The notes under the pieces are model-generated. The model worked only from the letters and a program-made list of their open reading frames with translations. It ran no database searches and was not told the DNA's origin. DNA of 64,000 nucleotides. It comes from Undaria pinnatifida. Lineage: Eukaryota; Sar; Phaeophyceae; Laminariales; Alariaceae. Below are positions 12,101 to 20,897 of the stretch, in pieces. The stretch lies in the NCBI GenBank assembly GCA_012845835.1, contig JABAKD010000010.1, positions 14,007,401-14,071,400 of the forward strand. The letters are read 5' to 3'. How positions within the stretch are numbered: the first letter of the stretch is position 1; the number at the start of each line of letters is the position of its first letter. The translations under genes and the position numbers were made by a program.

Positions 12101-13162
12101 CCCCCATGGCCAAATGAAGAACGATGTAATACATCAACAACGTTAATTTCCATGTGACCTAACACCTTAATGCCTTGATCATGGTTCATTGCAGGATTAA
12201 TGTCCATTATTGCCATTGATAAGGTTTTGACTAAGAAAATTACCAAAAACGAGCGACCGGTGTGTTGCGCAGCTTGCAAAGATGAGTATCGACCCGAAAT
12301 TTGTCGAACTACACAGCTGACGTTTGAATAATTTTATTAAATGAATGAAGCAAGCACGAAATGAGTACGCCCCCGGTACCACTGCCCCTTCTCAAGCCTA
12401 CTGAAAAACCAAAATTTGTCGTACTAGCTTCTCCTTCGGGGTGTGGTCGGCTTGACATCCGGGGCGTGTCTTAACCTCAAAAAAGGGACAAAACTCTTGA
12501 AAGAATCTGGAGCAAAAACAGTTAGCCACCGCGCAGCAAGTAAGCTGGCAAGTGAAACCGATCAGCCCAGACGAGTTTACATCTATGTAAGCATAGGATT
12601 AAAATTAACGAGCGCCCAAATGCTGGAGGTGTCTCTATTAGGAGTAGGAACGGTGGAATATCGAAGAGTATTCGTGGTTTATGCTCAAGCGACTTAATGC
12701 AAGCGACGACTTGATACTCCCTACCCCTCTCCATACTCGCCGAACACCTCACGGTGCTTTGCGCTTGGTGCGCGCGATGTCCGCCTGGTCGGTAAAAACC
12801 GGACGTGCGCCGTCACGGCGTACTAGAGGTGCGAAAGTCTATGGTCATACGACTACGGCTATGCCATGACGATGTGTGCATCCCCTCCTCCCCCCCCCCC
12901 CCCAGACATTGTAGGGATGCGATGGTCTATGGTCTTACAGACTACGTTCATGCAGGAAAATCATTACGTGATGACACCCCGTCCCCCCTCTGCACCCACC
13001 CCCTTGCAGGTGAAGAAGTTTTTCGCCGAGCACCCTGTACCAAACAACGCGCGCAAGCTGTCGCAGATGTTGGAGTCGATGGAGATCAACGTTCGCTTTT
13101 TCAAGACCGTTGGAGCATCTCCCCTGTCAACCGATTCGTTCTGGGAGGGGTTGCAGGTCTAA
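53..13162 (+). CDS. NPEPPS: Puromycin-sensitive-type M1 aminopeptidase, C-terminal part, seven exons (5' end outside window)
   Basis: The spliced exons are 53-184, 1568-1720, 2515-2669, 3137-3293, 5391-5545, 6873-7035 and 13010-13162. They give one continuous reading frame of about 355 residues ending in TAA. The product matches the C-terminal helical (ERAP1_C-like) domain of cytosolic puromycin-sensitive aminopeptidases. Landmarks are WIKINAGQ with the [10 protein letters not shown] strand near the start, the [10 protein letters not shown] helix, [28 protein letters not shown], then FFQDNFERI and the terminal [10 protein letters not shown] segment. The family is a zinc exopeptidase that trims N-terminal residues from peptides. 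The HExxH zinc site and GAMEN motif would lie upstream of the window. The helical domain caps the active site and sets substrate length. All introns are GT-AG except the fifth, which starts with GC. The introns are 1383, 794, 467, 2097, 1327 and 5974 bp and full of repeats. The family assignment is secure; the exact isoform is not. Confidence 0.9.
320..632 (+). repeat. Two tandem 172-bp units carrying TTAGGG tracts
   Basis: Two copies, starting near 326 and 498, share the flanks AATACTGCCCCTGCCGACC and CGCAACCGTCGTTTTGTGCG. Each holds a run of TTAGGG/TTGGGG repeats (372-434 and 543-565). They lie in the first intron of the aminopeptidase gene. The array looks like interstitial telomeric DNA caught inside a local duplication. 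Confidence 0.85.
1079..1507 (+). repeat. 430-bp CCCCT/CCCTT pyrimidine tract
   Basis: The + strand has almost no purines for 430 bases, ending shortly before exon B. It could serve as an oversized splice pyrimidine tract, and such mirror-symmetric runs can form triplex DNA. Both roles are inference. Confidence 0.95.
1568..1720 (+). CDS. NPEPPS: M1 aminopeptidase exon B
   Basis: This 153-bp phase-0 exon encodes 51 residues from [18 protein letters not shown] to LLALDK. It starts the helical C-terminal domain. The acceptor TTTTTCAAG lies about 60 bp after a 430-bp pyrimidine tract, and the donor is AAG|GTACTC. The last 35 bases and the donor are echoed several times in the following intron. 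Confidence 0.88.
1735..2360 (+). repeat. Tandem copies of the exon B end plus donor site
   Basis: Degenerate copies of the GTCGACTC..CTTGCGCTxGATAAG|GTAC block occur near 1735, 1888, 1958, 2097, 2168 and 2322. Between them recur GGTACGGAAGxAGGA and GTACTAGACTCGA blocks, so the array is a higher-order tandem repeat that started from the exon-intron boundary. Confidence 0.85.
2515..2669 (+). CDS. NPEPPS: M1 aminopeptidase exon C
   Basis: This 155-bp exon runs from CCTGCCAG| to |GTGAGT, leaving phase 2. It encodes [12 protein letters not shown] through VIELLAT. The stretch [18 protein letters not shown] fits the GLGWxPKxxExHxxxxLR signature of puromycin-sensitive aminopeptidases. Confidence 0.9.
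3137..3293 (+). CDS. NPEPPS: M1 aminopeptidase exon D
   Basis: This 157-bp exon completes the split ACG codon from exon C and returns to phase 0. It encodes [16 protein letters not shown] through GGQLQFDQ. The helix pair with [14 protein letters not shown] is typical of the family. The end of this exon with its donor is copied about 140 bp downstream inside the next intron. Confidence 0.9.
3405..3570 (+). repeat. Duplicate of the exon D end and start of its intron
   Basis: GGCGGGCAGCTCCAA-CAATTCGACC followed by GGTACTGCCG repeats the exon D end. The next 100 bases (CTCGAGTTCCTGTGTC, AGCAAGTCGGCTGGCG) are repeated too, with a third partial unit near 3540. Confidence 0.85.
3571..4666 (+). other. 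Intron D sequence without recognised features
   Basis: This stretch holds only a short array of CTCCCAGCACTCGCA units (about 3703-3745) and A/T-rich runs. I see no coding potential that fits the aminopeptidase. Confidence 0.6.
4667..5275 (+). repeat. 605-bp CCCT microsatellite
   Basis: This is an almost pure (CCCT)n array on the + strand with scattered CCT and CCCCT variants, ending 115 bp before exon E. It is the second giant pyrimidine tract in this gene placed just before an acceptor. Confidence 0.97.
5391..5545 (+). CDS. NPEPPS: M1 aminopeptidase exon E, ends at a GC donor
   Basis: This 155-bp exon starts after TTTTTGTGCAG and encodes [16 protein letters not shown] through FFYPLN plus two bases of a serine codon. 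The frame and the protein family both require the break at AACAG|GCAAGACC. That makes this a GC-AG intron, a known minor variant with the usual strong AG|GCAAG context. A 605-bp CCCT tract ends 115 bp before the exon. Confidence 0.87.
5650..5740 (+). repeat. Four tandem copies of a 19-20-bp unit
   Basis: GGGTCGGATCACTACTCGA and close variants repeat four times in intron E, directly before the GACCC array. Confidence 0.85.
5781..5835 (+). repeat. GACCC pentanucleotide array, about 11 units
   Basis: This is a pure CCCGA repeat inside intron E, with further single GACCC units on both sides. Confidence 0.95.
5840..6872 (+). other. Rest of intron E
   Basis: There is no recognised gene or element. 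A GCACCTCAGTT block recurs at about 6130 and 6213, and T-rich sequence precedes exon F. Confidence 0.55.
6873..7035 (+). CDS. NPEPPS: M1 aminopeptidase exon F
   Basis: This 163-bp exon completes the serine codon shared with exon E. It encodes [22 protein letters not shown] and [18 protein letters not shown], ending GAG|GTAAGC in phase 0. The [10 protein letters not shown] end has a diverged second copy at 9235-9300. Confidence 0.9.
7150..7287 (+). repeat. ATGATCTAT-type short repeat array
   Basis: Irregular repeats of TGATCTATA and ATGTATCATCTGT end in CAGATCCCTGAC. The same AGATCCCTG words recur at 63086-63225, so this looks like part of a dispersed repeat into which the next element inserted. 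Confidence 0.7.
7288..7545. mobile_element. MITE-like inverted-repeat element, copy 1
   Basis: It starts GACGGATGCTACGATAGAGG and ends CCTCTATCGTAGCCCG, an inverted repeat of the family consensus GACGCGTGCTACGATAGAGG. The interior carries the family blocks GACGGGGCTCCTTAACCC, CCATGG and CAGATTTTTTGGGAAA. It has no coding capacity. It lies in the last intron of the aminopeptidase gene. Confidence 0.82.
7651..7690. promoter_or_regulatory. Four tandem TGACGTCA-type palindromes
   Basis: TGACGTCATTG repeats at a 10-11-base period, one unit being CGACGTCA. TGACGTCA is the classic bZIP (CRE) binding palindrome. Spacing by one helical turn would place all sites on one face of the DNA. Function inside an intron is speculative. 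Confidence 0.5.
7729..7749 (+). repeat. Interstitial TTAGGG tract
   Basis: Three perfect GGGTTA units sit about 40 bp after the CRE-like palindromes. Confidence 0.85.
8218..8750 (+). repeat. 17-bp minisatellite AGATCTGCATGGCCTAT, about 30 units
   Basis: The units centre on the palindrome AGATCT, with variants such as GGCCAACCAATCTGCAT and GTCTACAGATCTGCAT. The array lies in the last aminopeptidase intron and stops at GGATTATGTTGCCGG. A single unit next to the same flank exists at 63229-63275. Confidence 0.93.
8869..9113 (+). repeat. 27-bp minisatellite TAGATTATCTAGATCGTGATC
   Basis: Nine or so units alternate ATTAATA and CTTTCG spacers. Each contains the palindrome-rich TCTAGATCGTGATC. It starts about 120 bp after the 17-bp array. 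Confidence 0.9.
9235..9300 (+). pseudogene. Duplicated fragment of aminopeptidase exon F
   Basis: The translation [17 protein letters not shown] closely matches [18 protein letters not shown] at the end of exon F. The copy has synonymous and replacement changes, and GGCGTTAATC replaces the GAGGTAAGC donor. The 5' part of the exon is absent, so this is a stranded exon fragment within the intron that follows exon F. Confidence 0.85.
9301..11075 (+). other. Last aminopeptidase intron, middle part
   Basis: I see no coding sequence that fits the gene. Two minus-strand copies of the hairpin repeat lie at 10083-10235, with T-rich stretches at 10410-10490. The words TCATCCTCCGGCGGA recur here and at about 21540. 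Confidence 0.5.
10083..10235 (-). repeat. Two copies of the dispersed hairpin repeat
   Basis: GTGAGTTCGATCATCATAAT-GGTCGATGCTCATC and a second copy 100 bp on (GAGTTCGATCAACGTAAC-GGTCGAT) are minus-strand versions of the GATGAG..TCGACC..GGTCGAACTC core. The stem TCGATC/GGTCGA is kept. Confidence 0.75.
11076..11170 (+). repeat. Hairpin repeat copy with a doubled stem segment
   Basis: It carries CACGCAGCTTGCAACGTTGA and then TCGACCGCTCAACTGGTCGA, a perfect 6-bp stem, followed by ACTCACAGATGACGT. It belongs to the dispersed family and lies inside the last aminopeptidase intron. Confidence 0.75.
11490..11561 (+). tRNA. tRNA-like relic (pseudo-tRNA)
   Basis: TCCCCGGTGGTCTAGTGGTAGAG reads as a tRNA 5' acceptor strand and D arm with a good A box (TGGTCTAGTGG). 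An anticodon-like stem CTCGT/ACGAAG follows, and a TTTTTT run lies just after the end. The T arm lacks the GGTTCRA B box and the acceptor ends do not pair, so this is probably a dead or chimeric copy. Confidence 0.4.
12245..12325 (+). repeat. Hairpin repeat copy
   Basis: It shows AAACGAGCGACCGG, GCGCAGCTTGCAAAGATGAG, a TCGAC/GTCGA stem around CCGAAATTT, and CACAGCTGACG. It is one of the best-kept copies of this subfamily. Confidence 0.85.
13010..13162 (+). CDS. NPEPPS: M1 aminopeptidase last exon G
   Basis: After a 5974-bp intron, the CCCCCTTGCAG acceptor leads into [16 protein letters not shown] and [12 protein letters not shown], and the protein ends FWEGLQV with TAA at 13160-13162. The AEHPVP and SMExNVRFF elements match the closing helices of M1 aminopeptidases, so this is the true C terminus. 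Confidence 0.88.
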   Translation: MKKFFAEHPVPNNARKLSQMLESMEINVRFFKTVGASPLSTDSFWEGLQV

Positions 13163-14698
13163 GGGGGAGTAGCCCCCTTGAAGGCAATATATCGGCTGGG
13201 GTTAGGATGGGTTCCGGCCATTTTTTTTTTTTCTGATTTCACGCTTCAGATTTTTGTTGAGGGGCACATCGTTTTTTTTTTTTTTTTTTTTTTGTTCCTC
13301 TCCCGGGTCTGCGTAATAAAAAACCGACCGGGATCGACCGGGTCGCTACGTGTTTTTTTTCAAGCCACTGCACTTGGGTCGCTTCTCACCGTGTACACAC
13401 ATGCGTGGTACTGTTTTGTGCGTTTTCCCGTGTTGTTTTTTTACCGTTGTGGTGTTTTTCGAGGATTCCTGCGATTTCTTCGGGTATTACGTAGAGCGCA
13501 AGCGCAGCGGTTCGAACAGAATAATGAAAATCTAGTCATCATTTAAACAGATAGCTCTTGGAACCTCGGCGTCCGAATAATAGGCGTCTATTCGTGGAAT
13601 ATTGGTTTCTTCGCCGAGTAGGGGTCTATTCGTTCAATAGGGGATCTATTCGTCGAATCGGGGTCTGTTCGATATCGACCGCGCCTTTGGCATAAACATC
13701 GATCGGTGTCAGACGGTCGCCTGTACGCGCGGCGCTGAGCTCTCGTACCGCAGCAATAGTATACGTAGCGGGCGGCAATGGTCGCGCTCATTTCTTGTTG
13801 ACATGAGATGTGGGGGCAGACTGCTCTTTGTTGCAACAATAGAAGGTGTTTCTTCGACAAACACTACAACAACGATCAATTACGCACTAAAGAAATAATT
13901 CATGGGGAAGCAGAAGCATTGATGATGTGAGTCGTCGATTGTGTCTTTCTTTCAACTCTCAACTTTGTTATGACAATCATATCATCATGAATCATCATCT
14001 CAATGATGGTCAGCCGCTCCGTGCCGCGCGGGTCCGTTATTTGTTTACCGGCCGGTGTGCTTTTGTTGGCACATGAAACAGAAAAGAATCGAAAAGACCA
14101 AAAACCAAGCTAACTATAAACAACGTACGGTACTGGTGTCCCAGCCAGTCTGGTGGCTGATAGTCATCGTTAGTCGCCAGCGACAGACGGATCACCAACT
14201 ACTATAGATCACCTTTCGTGGACACTACAAAAGCATATGGGATGAGACATGATGGGTGGATTGCCCTCGTTTGAGCTTGCAGTATTATGCACATGCCATA
14301 TACACGACTTGTTGTGCTTTTTTTAACGCATTTGAGACTTCAGAGGGGAATGTTGGGACGAACATTGACGATTACAGCGCGTCGGCCCCACTGCTTGTTA
14401 GCGATGACAACAAGGTGGTGTCCGAACTTGAACGACTACAATGCAAAGACTCTTCTTTCGGGAGGCGGGTGCAGCGTGGTCCTACTCGTGCTACTGCTGC
14501 GCGCTCACGCTGCTACTCTCAGATTCTTGAAAAAATGTCGCAGTCGTCGTGTTTTTGGCCGCTATACACGGGTGGTCCCAAACGAACAAATGTACCAGGT
14601 AGAATCGTGTGCAAGGGCTCCGCTCCGCGGGCGGCTGACGCCACCCGCTTTATTCTCGCGCGAGGAAAAATAGGTTTTGACTCGAATGACAACTTACT
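13163..14698. other. Intergenic stretch after the aminopeptidase gene
   Basis: This probably begins with the 3' untranslated region. It holds T runs (13220, 13271) and a small array of GTCTATTCGTCGAATAGG-like units at about 13580-13675. I recognise no gene. The longest open frame (14256-14792) resembles no family I know and is not supported. Confidence 0.5.
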
Positions 14699-14800
14699 AA
14701 AAACGGGCGACCGAGGCGTGCATTACGCGGCTTTTGGAAAGATGAGAGTATGCATCTTTTTTTTAATTTGTCAAACTCACAGCGCTGACTGACGACGTCG
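14699..14800 (+). repeat. Degraded hairpin repeat copy
   Basis: AAAACGGGCGACCGAGGCGT and GGAAAGATGAG are followed by AATTTGTCAAACTCACAGCG. The stem is interrupted by inserted bases. Confidence 0.65.
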
Positions 14801-14901
14801 TTGTTAGAATAACTATATAAGGTGTGGACAGGGGGCAGAAAAAGCGAGGCTCGCGTGACTATTTGGTGCCAGTAACTGAGCGATTTGATGATGCCACAAG
14901 A

Positions 14902-15181
14902 GACGCGTGCTACGATACTAGAGGTGCACCACGCTTTTTTTCTGGGATTCCTCGAATTTGGGAGCTTTTTCAAGACCTTTACACCAGCAGAACTGATTTG
15001 GAGAAGAGAAAAAAAATTGCTGCCGGGGATGATAAATTCCTTACTATGGTCTAGGTACACGACGCGAGAATCATTGCGAAAACAAACGAACTTTTTCGGA
15101 CGATTGGGGGTTAAGGAGCGCCCGTCATTCAGGAATCATTTCAGCCGAAAAAAGGTATATACCTTAATCGTAGCACGCGTC
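14902..15181. mobile_element. MITE-like element, copy 2 (full length)
   Basis: At 280 bp, it starts GACGCGTGCTACGATACTAG and ends CGTAGCACGCGTC. The interior has the family blocks CTGATTTGGAGAA, ATGGTCTAGGTACACGACG and GGAGCGCCCGTCATTCAGG. There is no transposase, so it must be moved by an enzyme encoded elsewhere. Confidence 0.88.
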
Positions 15182-15989
15182 TTGAGCTGCTGCTTGTGCA
15201 GAGCTGATTGCCCTGTGCTGCAGCTAGCTGTGCTGTGTGCTTGCTGGCTGGCACGATGTCACGTCCTGATCGGCAGTACCCCCCCGGGTGTAACTCTGCG
15301 AAAAAAACAAAAAAACTTGAGGTGACCGAGAGAGAGGACAAACAAGCAATGTTTTTGCTTTAAAATGGATTTCCGTTCTATAATTATAATTGTAGCCTAA
15401 TCTTCGCACTTTTTTTATTTTCTTTCATCTATTCGAGATCCCTCCCTACCTAGACGTAACTGAGATCCGGTACGTCACCAAGCAGGAGCTCTTCTTTCCC
15501 CCCTGCCCACTACGGTTCGCGCCTTCTTTTTTATCGCGAAAGTAATTCAGCATTATTTCCTCCTTTAGTCCACTCGCATCGAAATGCAGAATAAAGAAAG
15601 CAGAAAGTTAAAGGCGAGTTCACAGCAGCAGTACACACACGTACATACCGGCACGTAATATGAGGCTTTGGAGGACTGAGTGTGCTGTGATTAGTGTGCT
15701 GTTTTGTCCTTGTGATGATACAAGCTCGACGGCAACATGCTATAAACATGCCACACTACTGCTGTAGCCCTTAGAGCTGCGCGCGGGTGGGGGGGGGGGG
15801 GGTACTCCGTTTGTGCATGTGCCCGCAGTCGGAGGGGGGGGGGGGCGGGGGTTGTTGTGATTCGAGCAGAAGAAACAGGTGCAAAATACTGTAAACGCAC
15901 ACCAGGTATACAGCAGTTAGTATATCCTTGTAGTTGTAATAGGCCAGGGTTAATTCCTGACAGAAGCAACATGAACACGTGTGTGTCTA

Positions 15990-16275
15990 CGGAAATCCCT
16001 CGATGACGTGTCTCCGACGTCAAGGAGGCCGAACAATCTCCGTAATCTTCGATGACGTTCCACCATCGAGAGAGTCAGTCTAGATCTCGAGGAGGTTATT
16101 CCGCCACCGAGAAGACCCATTACCAAAAAAAGCTCGGTGCCCCCAAAACATGCCCCTCGGAATCTCGATGAAATTGTCACCCCCCATCGAGAAGATCCAT
16201 TTACCAAAGAGTGTCCATAAATCTGTCTCTCGGAATCTCGATGACGTTGTCACCCCATCGAGAAGATCCGATACG
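15990..16275 (+). repeat. Tandem hairpin-forming units, about 75 bp apart
   Basis: Four diverged units contain TCTCGATGACGTTGTCACCC followed by CATCGAGA (stem TCTCGATG/CATCGAGA) and AAGATCC. The last two units, at 16166 and 16239, are the best kept. Confidence 0.75.
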
Positions 16276-16317
16276 ACGGGGCACTCCCGAAATGCACGGT
16301 GGGGCCTGCTCCCGATA

Positions 16318-16400
16318 TTGTCCTCTCTTGTCCTATATTTCTCGTCCTATATATCTTGTCCTAGACTATATGTCTAGTCCTATATGTCTTGTCCTCTATT
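16318..16400 (+). repeat. TTGTCCTATAT minisatellite
   Basis: About six irregular units of TCTTGTCCTATAT lie upstream of the LINE fragment. Confidence 0.75.
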
Positions 16401-16839
16401 TATAAGCTGCACGGGTAGTGTCCCGATTCCATCAGCTAAGTAAGGGCCGCATGTCAGCGAACCCTTGGCGGCCGGGCGGGCAGTGCCCAGCCGAGTTCGT
16501 CACTTCTTTTGTCGTGTCACATTGTCCGAGTCTTGCGCTGGACTCGCCCAAACTGCCGCTGCTTTCACGTGGACACCTCGACGCTTACCGTCCGGGGTAG
16601 GGGCGCTCGTTATACGTCCGTGCAGCGTTAGGAACCGAGTGAATATCATAGTCTACACGAACTGTTCACATGACGTACATGATATGATATGATGATGCAT
16701 ATGCAAAATCTACAGAGTAATAATACAAGAGGGGTCCGTCCCCCGTTGCTGGTTGGTAAGATTGCTGCGGCATAATGCCCTCATCCGGGAGCGGTGGGTG
16801 AAGTGTTTTAATAAATTGCTTAACACCAAGTCGCCGCCC

Positions 16840-18640
16840 CTAGATCCGAGCATTAATTGTGGATGAGCTTAAGCAGTGGCTCCGGTGCAGACCACTGGGC
16901 TATGTCCCGTCTAGGTACGAAGTAGAGGAGGCGATCCGTGCGTTAACGAACCCAAAGGCGGTAGGGCCCGATGGCCTCCCCGCCGAGCTCCTGAAGATCT
17001 TGGCCGACGAAGGAGAATTGGACACGCTCGGAAAGTTTCCCGGTATCATCGTCGTTGTGTGGCGGGGAGGTGGCGTACCGCAACAGTGGAAAGATGCAAC
17101 GATTAAGGTGCTGCACAAGAAGAAAGTTCGGACAGAGTGTGGGCATCGCCCTCGTGGCTCACGCAGGCAAAGTACTCCTCAAAGTCATCGCGAGTTGCCT
17201 TAGTGACTACTGCGAACGCGAAAACATTTGCCGGACGAACAGTGTGGGTTCAGACCCCAACGCTCGAGGGTTGACATGATGTTGTTGCACGACGACACTG
17301 CAGAAACTGGCGCGGAAGGAGGACACCCTCCTTGTACTCTTGTGCTGTATCGACCTCACCAAAGCATATGACTCCGTCAACCGAACCCTTCTGTGGGATG
17401 CCCTTGCTCGTTTTGGCATGCCACCAAGAATGCTCGCCGTCATCCGCCAATTCCACGACGGCGTGCAAGCATGCGTGCGGTTGGGTGGTGGAGAATGCTC
17501 GGATAAGTTCGATGTAGGGCAAGGTCTCAGGTGCGTGCTCGCGCCACTGCGCTGTTCAACATGTTTTACATGGAGGTACTGCGTGTGGCCAAGAAACGCT
17601 CTCCTCTCTGATGCAGCCACCACGGACAACATGGTGCGGCTTCAACGAAATAACGAGAAAGGGGAGAAGAGAGGCCACACGACGCTCAGGCAAAGTCGAC
17701 GGGCGGGGGGGGAAGGAGGAGGAGGAGGTGCAGAGGTTGTGGGGTATGCTGTAGGCTGACGATGCGGGCATCGTGTCGCGATCATCAGTAGGGTTGGAGA
17801 GGATGATGACGGTGATCGTGACTGCGTGGTCGGCGTTCGGGCTTACGGTCTCCGAAGCCAAAACGGAGATCTTGTGTCTGCCGCGGACCAAAGGTGGCGG
17901 GGAGGTGTCGTTCGTCATCAATGCAGCCGGCCAGGTATACAAACAAACGATCGAGTTTGTGTACTTGGGCGGGGCTATCAGCGCACACAGAGACCTCAGC
18001 ATCGAGATCACGCGGCGTCTTCAGAGAGCCTGGGCGTGCTTCCAGCGGTACAAGATGGAAATCTATGATCGCCCGGATGTGCGCTTACGGTTGAAGATGC
18101 GGTTGCTGAAAGCTGAAAGGTGGTCGAGACACTGCTTTACGGTTGCATGGCGTGGAGCCCGAACAAGCTTGACTATGACAGGCTACGACGGGTTCACCAC
18201 TCCATGCTCCTCCGATGCCTCGGATGGCGGAAACGAAAAGCGTGACGACCACACCCTATCGTACGCCGATGCGCTTGCCAAGACAGCTTCCGAGAGCATA
18301 GAGGCGGTAGTGCGCAAACTGAGGAGGATGTTGTTTGCAGGATCCGTAGCACGTATGGGGGGGGGGCGTCTACCACACAAGGTGGTAGTGTTTGGGGAAC
18401 TTGTTGGAGATAAAGCTACCCAGGGGGGCAAGAGAAGGACTGGATGGTGCACCTGAAGGAGGATATGTCGGTCTTTGGAATGAAGTTCGAAGGGTGGCGA
18501 AATAATGCACAGAAGACCGGCAGATGGTTTCGACGGGTAGAGGAGGGCTCCTTCATGTGAAAATGACACATGACGCGAAGAGATGCAAAGCTAAAGCTGC
18601 ATCTAGCGACACGCAAAGACCGCAGTAGCGGCATCCGCCG
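16840..18640 (+). pseudogene. Decayed LINE (non-LTR retrotransposon) reverse transcriptase
   Basis: The reverse transcriptase blocks appear in order but in different frames. NPKAVGPDGLPAELLKI comes first, then QQWKDATIKVLHKK, ALVAHAGKVLLKVI and the motif A segment [16 protein letters not shown] (near 17350). Next come a damaged motif [11 protein letters not shown] (near 17517), and the catalytic ADDAGIVS at 17755. Downstream TVSEAKTEIL, VYLGGAIS and HTLSYADALAKT form the C-terminal tail. Several frameshifts and lost residues mean it is dead. No endonuclease domain is seen upstream, so the copy is probably 5'-truncated, as LINE copies often are. The C-terminal tail is the type I associate with brown-algal LINEs. 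Confidence 0.9.
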
Positions 18641-18657
18641 TCGGCATCTCTAAGCGG

Positions 18658-18800
18658 CCGGGGGGAGGGGGGGGGGGGGCGGGAGAAGGGGGGAGGGGGG
18701 AAAGGGGGAGGGGGGGAAGGGGGGGCGTCCTGCCCAAGAGACTGATGTCTGGGGGGAGGGGGGGAAGGGGGGGCGTCCTGCCCAAGAGACTGATGTCTGG
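18658..18800 (+). repeat. G-rich tract with a tandem 55-bp duplication
   Basis: The segment GGGGGGCGTCCTGCCCAAGA followed by GACTGATGTCTGG occurs twice, separated by runs of G with single A. The G runs could fold into quadruplexes on the + strand. Confidence 0.85.
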
Positions 18801-18969
18801 GTCTGGCCATCATCGTCCCGAAGCTTGTGGGCCTTCCAATGGCCGTCACAAGTTACCGTAACGCCGGTCTGACTTTTTCGCCCTGTTGCGTTCCCCCTCC
18901 AGCGCCATTGATACACTTGATACCCTCTGTGAGCCCAGTGCCGTATTTAGTCAGTTCCTAGGGTCTACT

Positions 18970-19138
18970 AGTATGGTGTTTTGTTTTGTTTTTCTTTCCT
19001 TTCTTTGCTTCCCCTTCTTCTTGTCTTTTCTTTTCTTTTCTGTTCTTTTCACTTTGCCGTTTCGCTTCCTTTTCTTGTCTTGTCCTTTCTTTTCTAAAGA
19101 TTTATTGTCTTTTCTTTTTCTCTTTTTTTTTCCCCAGT
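18970..19138 (+). repeat. CTTTT-rich pyrimidine tract
   Basis: About 170 bases are nearly all C and T with TTTTC units, followed by CCCCAG. Confidence 0.8.
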
Positions 19139-20330
19139 TGGCTTGAGTCTGACGTGCGTACATGACGGACTCTTCGATAGCCCCCCCCCAAAACCAGCGG
19201 TTTTCTTTCACGAACGTTTGATGGCTGCTTGGCACGAAGAAGGATATGCTATAAACAAAATGTGTCCACATATTTTCTTGTTCTTTCAAAGGACTGTCGA
19301 TCGATGACGTCCGGGTGGCAAGGGGCACCGTATTTAAGTAGATACGGCCGGGAGAGCTGGTTTCAAAACCATCGATTTCGTTAAACAAACGTTAGGGGGG
19401 CTACCGTTAAACGACTCGTATGTATGCTAGGAATTTCGACTGCTTCGGCACTGGCGCCAAGTCCCCACATCGTCGATGGGTATATATATGTAGGTGACGC
19501 GTTTAATACTTTGGTGGTAGCATTGCAACGTGTTTGTTGTCTTTCTATGTATGTTGCCAATTTATAAAAAGACACTGCAAAAAAAAAAAGTTGATGCTGG
19601 GTGCTACCAACTATCGTAGTAAATTTGATCAAGTCTGGACGGCTAGAGACGCAAGACTGCAGGATATATAGAGCCAATATAGTTGGTCTCAAACAGGCGT
19701 TTAGACGCTCAGGTCTTCGTTTTTTCACCGGTATTCGTCAAACTTTTGGGGGGGGGCTATCGTAGAACGACTCGTATGCGTAGTGATAGATACCGCGTGC
19801 TATTTTTTATCAAAGTACATAAGTGGTACAAAGTAGTCTTCTGGGGTGGCAAGCGGTGTGTGTAGTCGGGCTTTTTCAGGCGCGAGTAGTGAGACGTATG
19901 TACCAGTAAAAGTATGAACCTGGCACGTCGCAGGCTGACTCTCCCGATTTCATTTTATGTTTTTATGGCGGAGGCAGTAGTTAGTTGCGTCTCAGCTATG
20001 ATATACGGGGTATGCGTGTACTTGTACCACTTTTGGTTTTGTTTGTGTTTTGTCCGGTATTCCTCCACTCCTCCAGAGTGATTGGAGCCTGTCCTGTGAC
20101 CACGGACTTGATTGTTCGAGTTAATGTGAGAACAACAACAAGTCGGAGGTGTGTGCCAGAGCAATGTGAAGCCGCCTTTTGACTTGAACAATCCAGGATA
20201 TATATTATGAAGGAATTTGCTCTCTTAGTCCTGTCATGCAATTTTGACCGCATAATATCGGGATACCGCCTTTTTTTATTCAGACCGCCTTCACATTGAT
20301 TGGGAGACCCCTGTTATTATATTCCTGCTG
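19139..20330. other. Intergenic stretch
   Basis: A direct repeat of CTAYCGTWRAACGACTCGTATG occurs at about 19400 and 19757 and may mark another old element. I see no gene. Confidence 0.5.
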
Positions 20331-20335
20331 TACTG

Positions 20336-20605
20336 TGTTAGGATACGGCCTCGAAAGCCTGTAATGATCTGAATTGAGATAATTTGACCGGGTTTCTCAT
20401 GATAAGGTTGGCGTTTTCTATTTGGGATAGCCAGGAAATAAAACGGCGGCGCGTGCCTGCGTTCTCAGAGGCCATCTGGGGCTCTGGTCTGGAAACTAAT
20501 AAAGCCACGTCTCTCCTAAGGCTTACAAAGTGAGTACTCTCCGAGGACCTGCTCAATTGGCAGACCTGCAGGTAACGTTCTGTGTCCCCGCCCTATACCC
20601 TTACA
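20336..20605 (+). repeat. 5' LTR of the TRIM (LTR family 1)
   Basis: Shared blocks with the other five family-1 LTRs are AAGGTTGGCGTTTTCTATT, GGGATAGYCAGGAAATAAA, GGGGCTCTG, GTGAGTACTCTCCGAGGACC and TGTGTCCCCGCCC. Confidence 0.88.
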
Positions 20606-20610
20606 ATATA

Positions 20611-20668
20611 TGGCGTCGTCGGCAGGACCATGAGTTTGTGGTGGGTTCAAATCCCACCGTCCACAATA
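20611..20668 (+). other. tRNA-like stretch after the 5' LTR
   Basis: TGGCGTCGTCGG resembles a Pol III A box, and GGTTCAAATCC at about 20645 is a B box within a T-arm stem GGTGG..CCACC. The order and spacing match a tRNA body without its 5' acceptor strand. The first bases could also act as primer-binding site. Confidence 0.6.
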
Positions 20669-20897
20669 ATAACCTTTTTCAGATCTTCCCCACATGTTTG
20701 CCTTGTTGTAGGGTCTGCGTTTCCTTCAACTGCTTTTTTTCGCGTGTTCCTGGCTCCATAGCCGGGCCGTTAGAGGTGTGGGAGCGGGGTTTGAGGAGCC
20801 GCATCTTCGACTCGTGGTCTAGTTCGTAGAACCGGAGTTTCACCGAACCTCCCATATTTCTGCATACATATATGCGGCTCATCAGGGTGGGCTATAG

